Position numbers and translations under genes: made by a program
Part shown: positions 24,466 through 32,199 of the stretch, piece by piece
Position numbering within the stretch: position 1 is the first letter of the stretch
How the letters are laid out: the number at the start of each line of letters is the position of its first letter
Notes under the pieces: model-generated
Told to the model about the DNA's origin: nothing
Databases searched by the model: none
The model's input: only the letters and a program-made list of their open reading frames with translations
NCBI RefSeq assembly: GCF_003002955.1
Contig: NZ_PVTJ01000004.1
Location: 427,897 to 491,896 of the forward strand
Length of the DNA: 64,000 bases
Origin: Glycomyces artemisiae
GTDB lineage: Bacteria; Actinomycetota; Actinomycetes; Mycobacteriales; Micromonosporaceae
Direction: 5' to 3'

Positions 24466-25425
24466 CTAGTGCAGGATCGTCGTGGCGCCGTAGTACGAGT
24501 TGCCGTGGTCGATCGACACGACCTTCACGTACGTGGAGGAGTTCGGGGCGTGCACGATCAGGCCGTTGCCGATGTACATGCCGACGTGCGCCAGGTTGTT
24601 GTAGAAGACCAGGTCGCCCGGTTGGAGCTCGTCGCGGCTGATGCTCGCGGTCTGGCTGTACTGGGCGGCGGCGTTGTGCGGCAGGTTGATGCCGATCTGC
24701 GCGTACGCGCCGAGGATGAGGCCCGAGCAGTCCCAGTTGTCGGGACCGGCGGCGCCCCACACGTACCAGTCGCCGCGCTGCGCGAGCGCGTAGTTGACGA
24801 CCGTGAGCTGGTCGTCGGTCATGTGCGGGAGGTCGAACTCGTTGACGGCGTCGCCGGCGACGGTCTGCCACTCCTCGTTGAGCTCGTCGATCCGCTCGGT
24901 GAGCTCGTCGGCCTTGACCTCAAGGGCCTCCTTGTCGGCGGCCATGTCGGTCTGGAGGTCGTTGAGGAGGTCGAGCTGCGTCGTGTACTCCTCGGAGGCG
25001 GCGCGCAGCTCGTCCATCAGCTCGAAGTTGTACAGGTTCGCCGAGTTGAGGCGGTCCATGCGCTCCACGAACGCGTCGGGGGAGCCCGAGTCGAGCAGCA
25101 TCGCCGCGTCCCCGATCCCCTGGTCCACGTACGCCGACTGGATGTACGCGGAGAGCTGGTCGCGCAGGGAGTCCAGGTTCGTCTCGGCGTCTTCGAGGTA
25201 GACCTCGGTCTCCTCGATGAGGTGCTCGTTGTCCTCGATCTCCTGCACCAGCTGGTTGTACTCGTCGACGGCGGCGGCGAGGTCCTCGTCGGTCTGCTCG
25301 ATCTCGTCGTTGACGTCGCCGGTGTCGCGCTGCGCGAACGCGGGCGCGGAGGCGGCGGTGGAGACCAGGAGCCCGCCGATCACGGCGGCGGAAGTCCACT
25401 TGCGGCGGACGGACGAGTGCTTCAC
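24466..25425 (-). CDS. Secreted NlpC/P60 peptidoglycan endopeptidase with coiled-coil regulatory domain
   Basis: 319 residues. A signal peptide (1-31, APAFAQ) precedes a long alpha-helical coiled coil (35-195) of the RipA/CwlO type that normally autoinhibits and positions the enzyme. The C-terminal NlpC/P60 domain has catalytic C233 in WDCSG, H280 in LAHVGMYIG and H292 as the third polar residue. It would cleave D-Glu-meso-DAP bonds in cell-wall peptides during growth or septation. The start is a GTG with GGAG upstream. It stands alone, with a strong terminator; DacB and GlmS genes in the same region also serve the wall. Confidence 0.93.
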   Translation of the reverse strand: MKHSSVRRKWTSAAVIGGLLVSTAASAPAFAQRDTGDVNDEIEQTDEDLAAAVDEYNQLVQEIEDNEHLIEETEVYLEDAETNLDSLRDQLSAYIQSAYVDQGIGDAAMLLDSGSPDAFVERMDRLNSANLYNFELMDELRAASEEYTTQLDLLNDLQTDMAADKEALEVKADELTERIDELNEEWQTVAGDAVNEFDLPHMTDDQLTVVNYALAQRGDWYVWGAAGPDNWDCSGLILGAYAQIGINLPHNAAAQYSQTASISRDELQPGDLVFYNNLAHVGMYIGNGLIVHAPNSSTYVKVVSIDHGNSYYGATTILH

Positions 25426-25630
25426 GAGGAGGGTGCTCCTTCGGGATTCGGGAGGTCGGGAGGCGACCGGGGCTACCGAGGGCGGGGCCGGCCGCGCGGC
25501 GGCCCGGCGAGGCCAGACATGAGCCTAGCGCGGCCAATTCGCCGCCGGAAGACCCCGGTAGTGACAAATTCGCAGCGTAACGGCACTCCCACCGGAGGTG
25601 TGTCGCTCCTGTGAGTTGCCTGGGAATTGC

Positions 25631-25642
25631 TACGATGGGGCC
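25631..25642 (+). promoter_or_regulatory. Leaderless-type -10 box of the Cys leader ORF
   Basis: TACGAT (25631-25636) lies 6 nt before the ATG of the 14-codon ORF at 25643. No good -35 is visible 16-19 bp upstream. Confidence 0.5.
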
Positions 25643-25687
25643 ATGGCCTTCACGTCGTGTCCCCGTCGCCGCTGTCACCAGCGCTGA
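25643..25687 (+). CDS. Putative 14-residue leader peptide with two Cys, upstream of cysteine dioxygenase
   Basis: ATG to TGA, reading MAFTSCPRRRCHQR. It has no ribosome-binding site but an ideally spaced leaderless -10 box. The only two Cys codons are both TGT, a rare choice in this genome, and an Arg triplet lies between them. CCGCCC-CC-GGGCGG (25689-25702) forms a hairpin one base after the stop, and the cysteine dioxygenase ATG is 71 nt downstream. Leaderless Cys-rich leader ORFs act as cysteine-responsive attenuators in mycobacteria. Here the downstream enzyme destroys cysteine, so the logic might be reversed. Expression is unproven. Confidence 0.5.
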   Translation: MAFTSCPRRRCHQR

Positions 25688-25758
25688 CCCGCCCCCGGGC
25701 GGCTCGGCGCGCCCAGACACCGACAACCGTTCCGACGCACCGAAGGTCCATTCCGCAC

Positions 25759-26256
25759 ATGCGCACGCCCGCCATGATCTCCGCCGCACCCGCCGTCCTC
25801 GGCACCGACCGCCTCGAAGCGCTCGCCGGGTTCTACGCCGCGAACCTCACCCTCAACCCCCGCTTCACCAAGGCCAGCCGCTGGGCCCGCCGCGTCCTCG
25901 CCGGACCCGACCACGAGGCCTGGCTCCTCGCCTGGCTCCCCGGCCAGGGCACCGAACTCCACGACCACGGCGGCGTCGCCCGCCCCGCCGCCGCAGCGGT
26001 CGCCGTCGTCTCCGGCCGCCTCACCGAGTACACCGTCACCCCCGGCGACTTCCCCGGCCTCCGCCGCCAGCCGCTGACGGCAGGGGACGTCACCGCCGTC
26101 GACGACCGCACCGTCCACGCCATGCGCAACGACTCCCCCGAACCCGCCGTCAGCCTCCACGTCTACTCGCCCGGCCTCGAAGCGATGCGCACCTACCTCC
26201 TCGACGAAACCGGCCTCGCCCCCTCCCGCATCAAACGCGCAGGCGAAGACTGGTAG
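25759..26256 (+). CDS. Cysteine dioxygenase family protein
   Basis: 165 residues, a cupin that oxidises L-cysteine to cysteine sulfinate with non-haem iron and O2. Iron ligands H68 and H70 are in TELHDHGG and H120 is in TVHAMRND; the S132-H134-Y136 triad in AVSLHVYSPGL matches the Ser-His-Tyr triad of the family. The ATG at 25759 was chosen because homologous sequence starts there and GAAGG precedes it; an open frame extends upstream but overlaps the leader ORF in another frame. Bacterial members sometimes prefer 3-mercaptopropionate; the SxHxY triad alone does not settle substrate. It is convergent with the nnr operon, with intergenic element copy C between them. Confidence 0.88.
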   Translation: MRTPAMISAAPAVLGTDRLEALAGFYAANLTLNPRFTKASRWARRVLAGPDHEAWLLAWLPGQGTELHDHGGVARPAAAAVAVVSGRLTEYTVTPGDFPGLRRQPLTAGDVTAVDDRTVHAMRNDSPEPAVSLHVYSPGLEAMRTYLLDETGLAPSRIKRAGEDW

Positions 26257-26261
26257 CGCCC

Positions 26262-26329
26262 GCGGGCACGCCGACAGGCGGGGGGCGCGAGCTCCCCCGA
26301 TACTCAAGCCTCCCTCGCGGGTCCGACAC
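26262..26329 (-). repeat. Intergenic element, copy C (long subtype)
   Basis: Read on the minus strand it is GTGTCGGAC-N8-GAGGCT followed by TGAGTATCGGGGGAGCTCG and a C6 run. It is identical to copy B over 45 bp. It fills the 106-bp gap between the convergent stops of the cysteine dioxygenase and nnr genes and is the only hairpin-forming sequence there. Confidence 0.9.
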
Positions 26330-26362
26330 TCCCGCAGCGCATTACGTCCCGCCGAAACCCGC

Positions 26363-27823
26363 TTACGCGCGGGCCGCGCCCAGCACCGCGCCCACCGCGC
26401 CCGGCAAGGCGCGCGCCACATCGGAGGCCGTCACCGTCCGGTGCCCGGCCGAGGCGATCCCGCCCGCGCGGCCGTGCAGGAACGCCGCCGCCACCGCCGC
26501 CCGCACCCCGTCCATCCCGGACGCCAGCAGCGAGGCCATGAACCCCGCGAGCACGTCCCCGGACCCCGCGGTCGCCAGCTGCGGCCGCCCCGTCGGGTTC
26601 GCCCACACCGCGCCGTCGCTCGACGCGACCACCGTGTGATGCCCCTTCAGCAGCACCGTGCAGTTGAGCCGCTTCGCCAGCGCCGCCGCGGCGGCGCCGC
26701 GGTCCTCGCTCGGCGGCGAGCCGTACAGCCGCTCGTACTCGCGGTCGTGCGGCGTGAGCACCACCGGCGCCTCCCGCCGCGACAGCACCGACGGGTACTC
26801 CCCGATCAGCGTCAGCGCATCCGCGTCCAGCACCGCGGGCGCGGGCGACACGAGCACCGACCGCAGCTCCCCGAGCGCGGCCTCGTCGGTCCCGAACCCG
26901 GGCCCGGCCAGCCACGCCTGCACCCGCCCGGCCTCCTTCACCGTCGGCGTGCACACCACCTCGGGGTGGCTGCGCCGCACGAACTCCGACGCCCCGCCCG
27001 CGTACCTGACGTACCCGGCGGGGCCCGCGAGCGCGCCCGCGGTCGACAGGACCGCCGCGCCCGGGTACCGGTCGGAGCCGGCCGCGACGCCGACGACGCC
27101 CCGCGTGTACTTGTCGTCGTCGGGGCCCGGCCGGTGCCACCACCGGGCGATGTCCGCCTCGTCGGCGACCCTCACGGCCGGGTTCGGGTCGAGGTGCGGG
27201 GCCAGTCCGATGTCGACGAGGACGAGCCGCCCGGTGAGCAGCGCGGCGCGGCCGAGCACGTGGCAGGGCTTGCGGGAGCCGAACGCGACGGTGGTGTCGG
27301 CGGTGACGGCGCTGGCGGGGACGGCGCCGGTGTCGACGTCCACGCCGGAGGGGACGTCAACGGCGACAACGGTTCCGGCGTCGATGCGGGCGAGCTGGTC
27401 GATGGCGCGGCCGGGCAGGCCGGGGCGGCCGCCGATGCCGAGGACGCCGTCGAGGAGGAGGTCGCAGCGGCGGGGCGGCTCGGCGACGAGGCGCCCGCCC
27501 GCGCGGGTGAGCGCGGCGGCGGCGACGGGGTGGACGCGCCCGCCCATGACGGGGACGGCGAAGACGCGGGCGCCGCGGCGAGCGAGGCGGGCGGCGGCGA
27601 ACAGCGCGTCGCCGCCGTTGTCGCCGGGCCCGGCGAGGACGATCACGGTGGCGCCGTAGACGCCCGCGCGCCCGGTCCGGGTGGATCGCTGCTCTTTCAG
27701 GATGGCGGCGCATTCGGCGGCGAGGCCGGCCGCGGCGCGCTGCATGAGGGTCCCCGGCGGGAGCGTCGCCATCAGCTGGGCTTCCGCGCGGCGGACCGCC
27801 GCTGCCGTCCATGCACCGTCCAT
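26363..27823 (-). CDS. nnr: Bifunctional NAD(P)H-hydrate epimerase / ADP-dependent dehydratase
   Basis: 486 residues. The N-terminal YjeF_N epimerase (about 1-215) has the GPGDNGGDALFAAR nucleotide loop and AVDVPSGVD. The C-terminal ribokinase-like dehydratase (about 225-486) has AGSDRYPGAAVL, LTPHDREYERL, LLKGHHTVV and the catalytic GSGDVLAGF. Together they repair hydrated NADH/NADPH. Start ATG 27821-27823 with GAGAGG upstream. It lies 30 bp after acpS and is probably cotranscribed with it, an acpS-nnr order that is common in actinobacteria. Confidence 0.95.
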   Translation of the reverse strand: MDGAWTAAAVRRAEAQLMATLPPGTLMQRAAAGLAAECAAILKEQRSTRTGRAGVYGATVIVLAGPGDNGGDALFAAARLARRGARVFAVPVMGGRVHPVAAAALTRAGGRLVAEPPRRCDLLLDGVLGIGGRPGLPGRAIDQLARIDAGTVVAVDVPSGVDVDTGAVPASAVTADTTVAFGSRKPCHVLGRAALLTGRLVLVDIGLAPHLDPNPAVRVADEADIARWWHRPGPDDDKYTRGVVGVAAGSDRYPGAAVLSTAGALAGPAGYVRYAGGASEFVRRSHPEVVCTPTVKEAGRVQAWLAGPGFGTDEAALGELRSVLVSPAPAVLDADALTLIGEYPSVLSRREAPVVLTPHDREYERLYGSPPSEDRGAAAAALAKRLNCTVLLKGHHTVVASSDGAVWANPTGRPQLATAGSGDVLAGFMASLLASGMDGVRAAVAAAFLHGRAGGIASAGHRTVTASDVARALPGAVGAVLGAARA

Positions 27824-27853
27824 GGCTGTTCCTCTCCGGAACGTCGTTGGCCG

Positions 27854-28225
27854 TCAGGCCGTCTCGGCGATCACCACCGCTGTCGCTATACCGCCATCAT
27901 GCGACAGCGAGACGTGCCAGCGCGAGACGCCACGCTGTGCGGCGACGGCGGCCACCGATCCGGTGATGGTGAGGGAGGGGCGGCCGTCGGGTTCGGAGAG
28001 CACTTGGCAGTCGGCCCAGCGCATTCCGCCGGGGGCGCCGAGGGCTTTCGCGACGGCCTCCTTGGCGGCGAAGCGGGCGGCGAGGGACTCGGTGCGGCGT
28101 CGGCGCCCGTCGGGGGCGCTGCGCTCGGCCTCGGTGAAGAGCTTGTCGGCGACGTGCGGGGTCCGTTCGAGTACGCGCTCGAACCGGTCCACGGCTACGA
28201 CGTCTATGCCCACGGCGACGATCAC
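27854..28225 (-). CDS. acpS: Holo-[acyl-carrier-protein] synthase
   Basis: 123 residues. It transfers 4'-phosphopantetheine from CoA to the serine of acyl carrier proteins. The N-terminal [11 protein letters not shown] contains the Mg-binding Asp (D8), and [17 protein letters not shown] holds the second metal/catalytic Glu and Lys. The C-terminal [16 protein letters not shown] strand is also typical. The start is a GTG at 28223-28225. The length is normal for the trimeric AcpS type. It forms a two-gene unit with nnr. Confidence 0.95.
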   Translation of the reverse strand: MIVAVGIDVVAVDRFERVLERTPHVADKLFTEAERSAPDGRRRRTESLAARFAAKEAVAKALGAPGGMRWADCQVLSEPDGRPSLTITGSVAAVAAQRGVSRWHVSLSHDGGIATAVVIAETA

Positions 28226-28375
28226 CCGTCAAGAGTGCCACGGGATCGGGCGTCCCGCCCCTGTTCGGGCGGGTTCATCCGCGAGCGTGGGGGTCTGTCG
28301 CGGGGCCGGTTGTGGACGGTGCGGGACCGTCTGGGGCCGTTCGGTGTCGGGCGTCAGGCCGGTCGGGGCGGGGGA

Positions 28376-28403
28376 GGGCCCGGCCGCTGGTGCGGCCGGG
28401 CCC
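28376..28403 (-). terminator. Perfect GC hairpin after dacB
   Basis: GGGCCCGGCCG (28376-28386) and CGGCCGGGCCC (28393-28403) make an 11-bp stem with a 6-nt loop, 16 bp past the stop at 28420. There is no T-tract, as is common for hairpin terminators in very GC-rich actinobacteria. Confidence 0.6.
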
Positions 28404-28419
28404 TTGTGGCGCAAGGGGT

Positions 28420-29988
28420 CTAGCAGATGCTCGGCTCGTACCAGGAGCACTCCCAGTCGGCGGGGAGCTCCTCGGCGGGTTCGGCGATCTCCTCGGCCTC
28501 GGCGGCGAACGCGGCGATCTCGGACTCGGTGGCGTCGGCGCCGTGCGAGGCGATGGCGACGGCGATCTGGTCTTCGAGGCCCTTCACGGAGCTGGTGAGG
28601 TAGTCGTTGAACATGATCGCGAAGACGAGTTCGCGCCCGTCGGCGTCGGTGACGTACCCGGCGAGCGCCGAGACGGAGGTCATCGAGCCGGTCTTGGCGC
28701 GGACGTTCCCGGCGGCTTCGGTGCCGCACATGCGGCTGGCGAGGGTGCCGTCGACGCAGGCGACGGGGAGCGACGCCTGGTAGGTGTCGAACCAGGTCGC
28801 GTCCTGGGCGCCGATGAGGAGGTCGGTGAGCATGTCGGGGGTGAGCTCGTCGAAGCGGGACATGCCGGAGCCGTCGACCTGGCGGATCGGGCCGGTGTCG
28901 ACGCCGTAGTCCTCGATGGCGCCGTAGACGCCGGCCTTGCCGGACGCGAAGGTGCCCTGGCCGGTCTGGGCGAGCCCGACGGCCTTGAAGAACGCCTCGG
29001 CGTACAGGTTGTTCGAGGGCTTGAGCAGGTCGTCGGTGAGGGCGGCGAGCGTCTCGGAGTCGTGGGTGGCGAGGACTTCGCCGCCCTGCGGGGTGGTCTC
29101 GTGGAGGCGGATGCCGCCGGTGAGGTCGATGCCCTCGTCGGCGAGGGCGTCGGCGAAGACGTCGGCGACGAGTCCGGCCGGGTCGATGACGGAGCGGGTC
29201 GCGTAGGTGCCGGAGGTTCCGGCGGCGACGGTGCCGGAGACGCGGATGGTGTTCGAGTGCTCGTCGCGGTTGACGGCGACGTTGTTGGTGGTGCCGGTGG
29301 TGGCGGTGCTCTCGATGGTCACGTAGTCGGTCTCGGGGACCGTGGTGACGACGGCGGGGGCGCCGGCGCTCGCGCCGGGCTTGACGAAGACGCGGACGGT
29401 GCCGGAGAAGTGGTCGGTGCCCGAGCCGATGGTGAGGGCGGAGATCTCGCTGGCGGAGGTGTACTGGAGGTCGCCCCAGGCCCATTCGTCGCCGTGCCGG
29501 GCCGCGTCGAACGCGGTGTCGTCGGCGACGAGGTCGCCGTCGACGGTGGACACGCCGGCGGCGGCGAGGTCGGCGGCGAGGGCCGCGAAGTCGGCTTGGA
29601 GGAGCGACGGGTCGCCGGAGCCGCGGAGGTAGAGGTCGCCGGAGACGACGCCGTCGACGGGGCGGTCGCCGAGGACGTCGGTGGTGAACACGTGGTCCTC
29701 GCCGAGGACGTCGAGCGCGCCCGCGACGGTGGAGAGCTTGTTGGCGGAGGCGGGGACGGCCCGCTGGTTGCCGTGGTGGTCGTAGACGACTTCGCCGGTA
29801 TCGGCGTCCTTGACGATGATGCTCGACTGGGAGTCGGTGAGCTTGGGGTCCTGGAGGATCGCGTCGATCGCGGCGGCGAGCGCCTCGTTGCCGGTCTCCT
29901 GGGCCTGTGCGACTGTCGTGGCCGCGAGGGTGATGGCGCCGGCGGCCGTGACCGCCACGGCGCCTGAGATCAGGGTGCGTTTTTTCAC
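28420..29988 (-). CDS. dacB: D-alanyl-D-alanine carboxypeptidase / endopeptidase (PBP4, S13 family)
   Basis: 522 residues, exported (signal peptide 1-30, TVAQAQ). The serine-peptidase triads are in order: SxxK as SANK (PASANKLST), SxN as SNN (KPSNNLYAE) and KTG (RAKTGSM), with the large insertion between SxxK and SxN typical of PBP4. It trims peptidoglycan peptides. An acidic C-terminal tail (EEIAEPAEELPADWE) is unusual. The start is the GTG at 29986-29988 (KKRTLISG follows), supported by TATGCT 6 nt upstream; an ATG at 30012 would place non-signal residues before the basic n-region. It lies downstream of glmS but is separated by a strong hairpin. Confidence 0.93.
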   Translation of the reverse strand: MKKRTLISGAVAVTAAGAITLAATTVAQAQETGNEALAAAIDAILQDPKLTDSQSSIIVKDADTGEVVYDHHGNQRAVPASANKLSTVAGALDVLGEDHVFTTDVLGDRPVDGVVSGDLYLRGSGDPSLLQADFAALAADLAAAGVSTVDGDLVADDTAFDAARHGDEWAWGDLQYTSASEISALTIGSGTDHFSGTVRVFVKPGASAGAPAVVTTVPETDYVTIESTATTGTTNNVAVNRDEHSNTIRVSGTVAAGTSGTYATRSVIDPAGLVADVFADALADEGIDLTGGIRLHETTPQGGEVLATHDSETLAALTDDLLKPSNNLYAEAFFKAVGLAQTGQGTFASGKAGVYGAIEDYGVDTGPIRQVDGSGMSRFDELTPDMLTDLLIGAQDATWFDTYQASLPVACVDGTLASRMCGTEAAGNVRAKTGSMTSVSALAGYVTDADGRELVFAIMFNDYLTSSVKGLEDQIAVAIASHGADATESEIAAFAAEAEEIAEPAEELPADWECSWYEPSIC

Positions 29989-30000
29989 CCCGCGAGCATA
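29989..30000 (-). promoter_or_regulatory. Leaderless-type -10 box of dacB
   Basis: TATGCT (29995-30000, minus strand) followed by 6 nt and the GTG at 29988. No ribosome site precedes the GTG. Confidence 0.55.
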
Positions 30001-30071
30001 AACGCTGCGCACGTCTTGCGGGAGTTCGCACGGAAGTGTCCAATATCGCCCTGATGCCGGGCAACCGAAGC

Positions 30072-30101
30072 GGCGGCGGGGGCGTGACAGCCCCCGCCGC
30101 C
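30072..30101 (-). terminator. Hairpin terminator after glmS
   Basis: GGCGGCGGGGGC (30072-30083) and GCCCCCGCCGCC (30090-30101) form a perfect 12-bp stem with a GTGACA loop, 37 bp after the glmS stop at 30139. No T-tract follows. Confidence 0.65.
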
Positions 30102-30138
30102 GGTGTCGAAACGTGTTGCGGCGCTTCGCGACCGCGCT

Positions 30139-31992
30139 TTACTCCACCGTCACGGATTTGGCGAGGTTGCGCGGCTGGTCGATGTCGCGGCCCAGGGCGG
30201 TGGCGAGCTCGGCGGCGAACTCCTGGAGCGGGACGGCGGTGAGCAGCGGCGCGAGGAGCGTCGGGGACGCGGGCGTCTCGATGACGTGGTCGGCGTGGAC
30301 GGCGGTGATCTTGTCGCCCTCCTCGCAGACCGCGATCACCTTGGCGCCGCGGGCCTTCACCTCCTGGATGTTGGAGATGATCTTGTCGTGCAGGAGGGAC
30401 CGGCCCCGCGGGCTGGGGACGATCGCGATGACGGGCGTCCCGGCCTCGATGAGGGAGATCGGGCCGTGCTTGAGCTCGCCGGCGGCGAAGCCCTCGGCGT
30501 GCAGGTACGCGAGCTCCTTGAGCTTGAGCGCGCCTTCGAGGGCGACGGGGTAGCCGACGTGGCGGCCGATGAACAGCACGCGCTCGCCGCTGGCGGCGCA
30601 TTCGCGGGCCATCTCGCGGACGGGGTCGAGGTGCTCGATGACCTTGGCGATCTTGCCGGGGGCGGCGACGAGCTCGTCGAGGATCGCGGAGACCTCGTCG
30701 GCGTACTTGATGCCGCGGACCTGCGCGAGGTGCAGGCCGACGAGGTAGCAGGCGGCGAGCTGCGTCAGGAACGCCTTCGTGGAGGCGACGGCGACTTCGA
30801 TGCCCGCGCGCGTGTACAGCACGGCGTCGGACTCGCGGGGGATCGTGGACCCGACGGTGTTGGAGATGGAGAGGACGCGGGCCTTCTGGTCCTTCGCGTG
30901 CCGCACGGCCATGAGCGTGTCCATGGTCTCGCCGGACTGGGAGATCGCGACGACGAGCGTGGAGCGGTCGAGGACGGGGTCCCTGTAGCGGAACTCGGAG
31001 GCGAGCTCGACCTCGCAGGGGATGCGCGTCCAGTGCTCGATGGCGTACTTGGTGACGAGCCCGGCGTGGTAGGAGGTGCCGCACGCGACGATGAAGACCT
31101 TGTCGATGTCGCGGAAGTCCTGGTCGGACATGCGGACCTCGTCGAGGACGATCTGCCCGGACTCGTCGATGCGGCCGCGGAGCGTGTCGGCGACGGCCTG
31201 CGGCTGCTCGTGGATCTCCTTGGCCATGAACGTGTCGTAGCCGCCCTTCTCGGCGGCGGCGATGTCCCAGTCGACGCTGAACGGCTTGCCCTCGGACGGC
31301 CGGCCGTCGAACCCGGAGACGGTGGCGCCGTCGCGGTTGATCGTGACGATCTGGTCCTGGCCCAGCTCGATCGCGTCGGTCGTGTAGGCGATGAACGCGG
31401 CGACGTCGGAGGCGAGGAAGTACTCGTCCTCGCCGAGGCCGACGACGAGCGGGGAGTTGCGGCGGGCGCCCACGACGGTGTCGGGGTCGTCGGCGGCGAC
31501 CGCGAGGAGCGTGAACGCGCCTTCGAGGCGGCGGCAGACGCGGGCCATGGCGGCGGTGAGGTCGCCGTCGACGCCGTACTCGGCGCCGAGGAGGTGGGCC
31601 GCGACCTCGGTGTCGGTGTCGGAGAGGAACTCGACGCCGCCGGTTTCGAGCTCGGCGCGCAGCTGCCCGAAGTTCTCGATGATGCCGTTGTGGATCAGGG
31701 CGATGCGGCCGTCGTGCGAGCGGTGGGGGTGCGCGTTGCGGTCGGAGGGCACGCCGTGCGTGGCCCAGCGGGTGTGGCCGATGCCGCACGTGGACTCGGG
31801 CAGCGGGTGGTCGGCGAGGGCCGCTTCGAGGTTCGCGAGCTTCCCGGCGCGCTTGTCGGCCTCGATGCGGCCGTCGGCCGACACGAGCGCGACGCCCGCG
31901 GAGTCGTAGCCGCGGTATTCGAGACGGCGCAGGCCGTCCAGCACGACGTCGACGGCGCTGCGGCGGCCGACGTATCCAACGATTCCACACAT
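30139..31992 (-). CDS. glmS: Glutamine-fructose-6-phosphate aminotransferase (isomerising)
   Basis: 617 residues, full length. It makes glucosamine-6-phosphate for peptidoglycan and other amino sugars. The N-terminal class-II amidotransferase starts MCGIVGYVG with Cys2 as nucleophile after Met removal, with HTRWATHG and HNGIIEN for glutamine binding. Two SIS domains follow (ACGTSYHAG; SQSGETMDT; SASGERVLFIGR; ELKHGPISLIE) and the conserved C-terminus KSVTVE closes the active site. The ATG at 31990-31992 has TAGGGT 7 nt upstream. No glmS ribozyme is seen in the short leader. Confidence 0.97.
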   Translation of the reverse strand: MCGIVGYVGRRSAVDVVLDGLRRLEYRGYDSAGVALVSADGRIEADKRAGKLANLEAALADHPLPESTCGIGHTRWATHGVPSDRNAHPHRSHDGRIALIHNGIIENFGQLRAELETGGVEFLSDTDTEVAAHLLGAEYGVDGDLTAAMARVCRRLEGAFTLLAVAADDPDTVVGARRNSPLVVGLGEDEYFLASDVAAFIAYTTDAIELGQDQIVTINRDGATVSGFDGRPSEGKPFSVDWDIAAAEKGGYDTFMAKEIHEQPQAVADTLRGRIDESGQIVLDEVRMSDQDFRDIDKVFIVACGTSYHAGLVTKYAIEHWTRIPCEVELASEFRYRDPVLDRSTLVVAISQSGETMDTLMAVRHAKDQKARVLSISNTVGSTIPRESDAVLYTRAGIEVAVASTKAFLTQLAACYLVGLHLAQVRGIKYADEVSAILDELVAAPGKIAKVIEHLDPVREMARECAASGERVLFIGRHVGYPVALEGALKLKELAYLHAEGFAAGELKHGPISLIEAGTPVIAIVPSPRGRSLLHDKIISNIQEVKARGAKVIAVCEEGDKITAVHADHVIETPASPTLLAPLLTAVPLQEFAAELATALGRDIDQPRNLAKSVTVE

Positions 31993-32005
31993 GCGAGAAA
32001 CCCTA
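31993..32005 (-). promoter_or_regulatory. Leaderless-type -10 box of glmS
   Basis: TAGGGT (32000-32005, minus strand), 7 nt, then the ATG at 31992. The spacing implies an mRNA starting at or next to the initiation codon, which leaves no room for a glmS riboswitch. Confidence 0.55.
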
Positions 32006-32132
32006 CCGCAGTTTCGCGCATCACTCGTGCGTGGTTCATCGGTAATCGATCACACAGTCTGATCATTATTGCCGTTCGCCGCGGCGTCGCGCGTCGTTCA
32101 CCCCCCGGTCGCGCAGCGTTCGCCGCGGCCGG

Positions 32133-32170
32133 GGGCGCGCCTCCGGCACGGGTCGGGAGGCCGCGCGCCC
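32133..32170 (-). terminator. Imperfect hairpin after the PQQ-like propeller gene
   Basis: GGGCGCGCCTCC (32133-32144) pairs with GGAG (32156-32159) and GCGCGCCC (32163-32170) around a 3-nt bulge, 30 bp past the stop at 32200. Confidence 0.4.
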
Positions 32171-32199
32171 GCGGGACCGCCCTCCTATGAGACGCCCTC

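Noticed and set aside
25426..25642. c-di-AMP (ydaO) riboswitch before the NlpC/P60 gene
   Set aside because: Cell-wall hydrolases in actinobacteria often have one, but the conserved core segments are not recognisable here.
30139..31992. glmS ribozyme or riboswitch
   Set aside because: The leader before glmS is at most a few bases if the leaderless promoter is right, and no ribozyme core is visible upstream.
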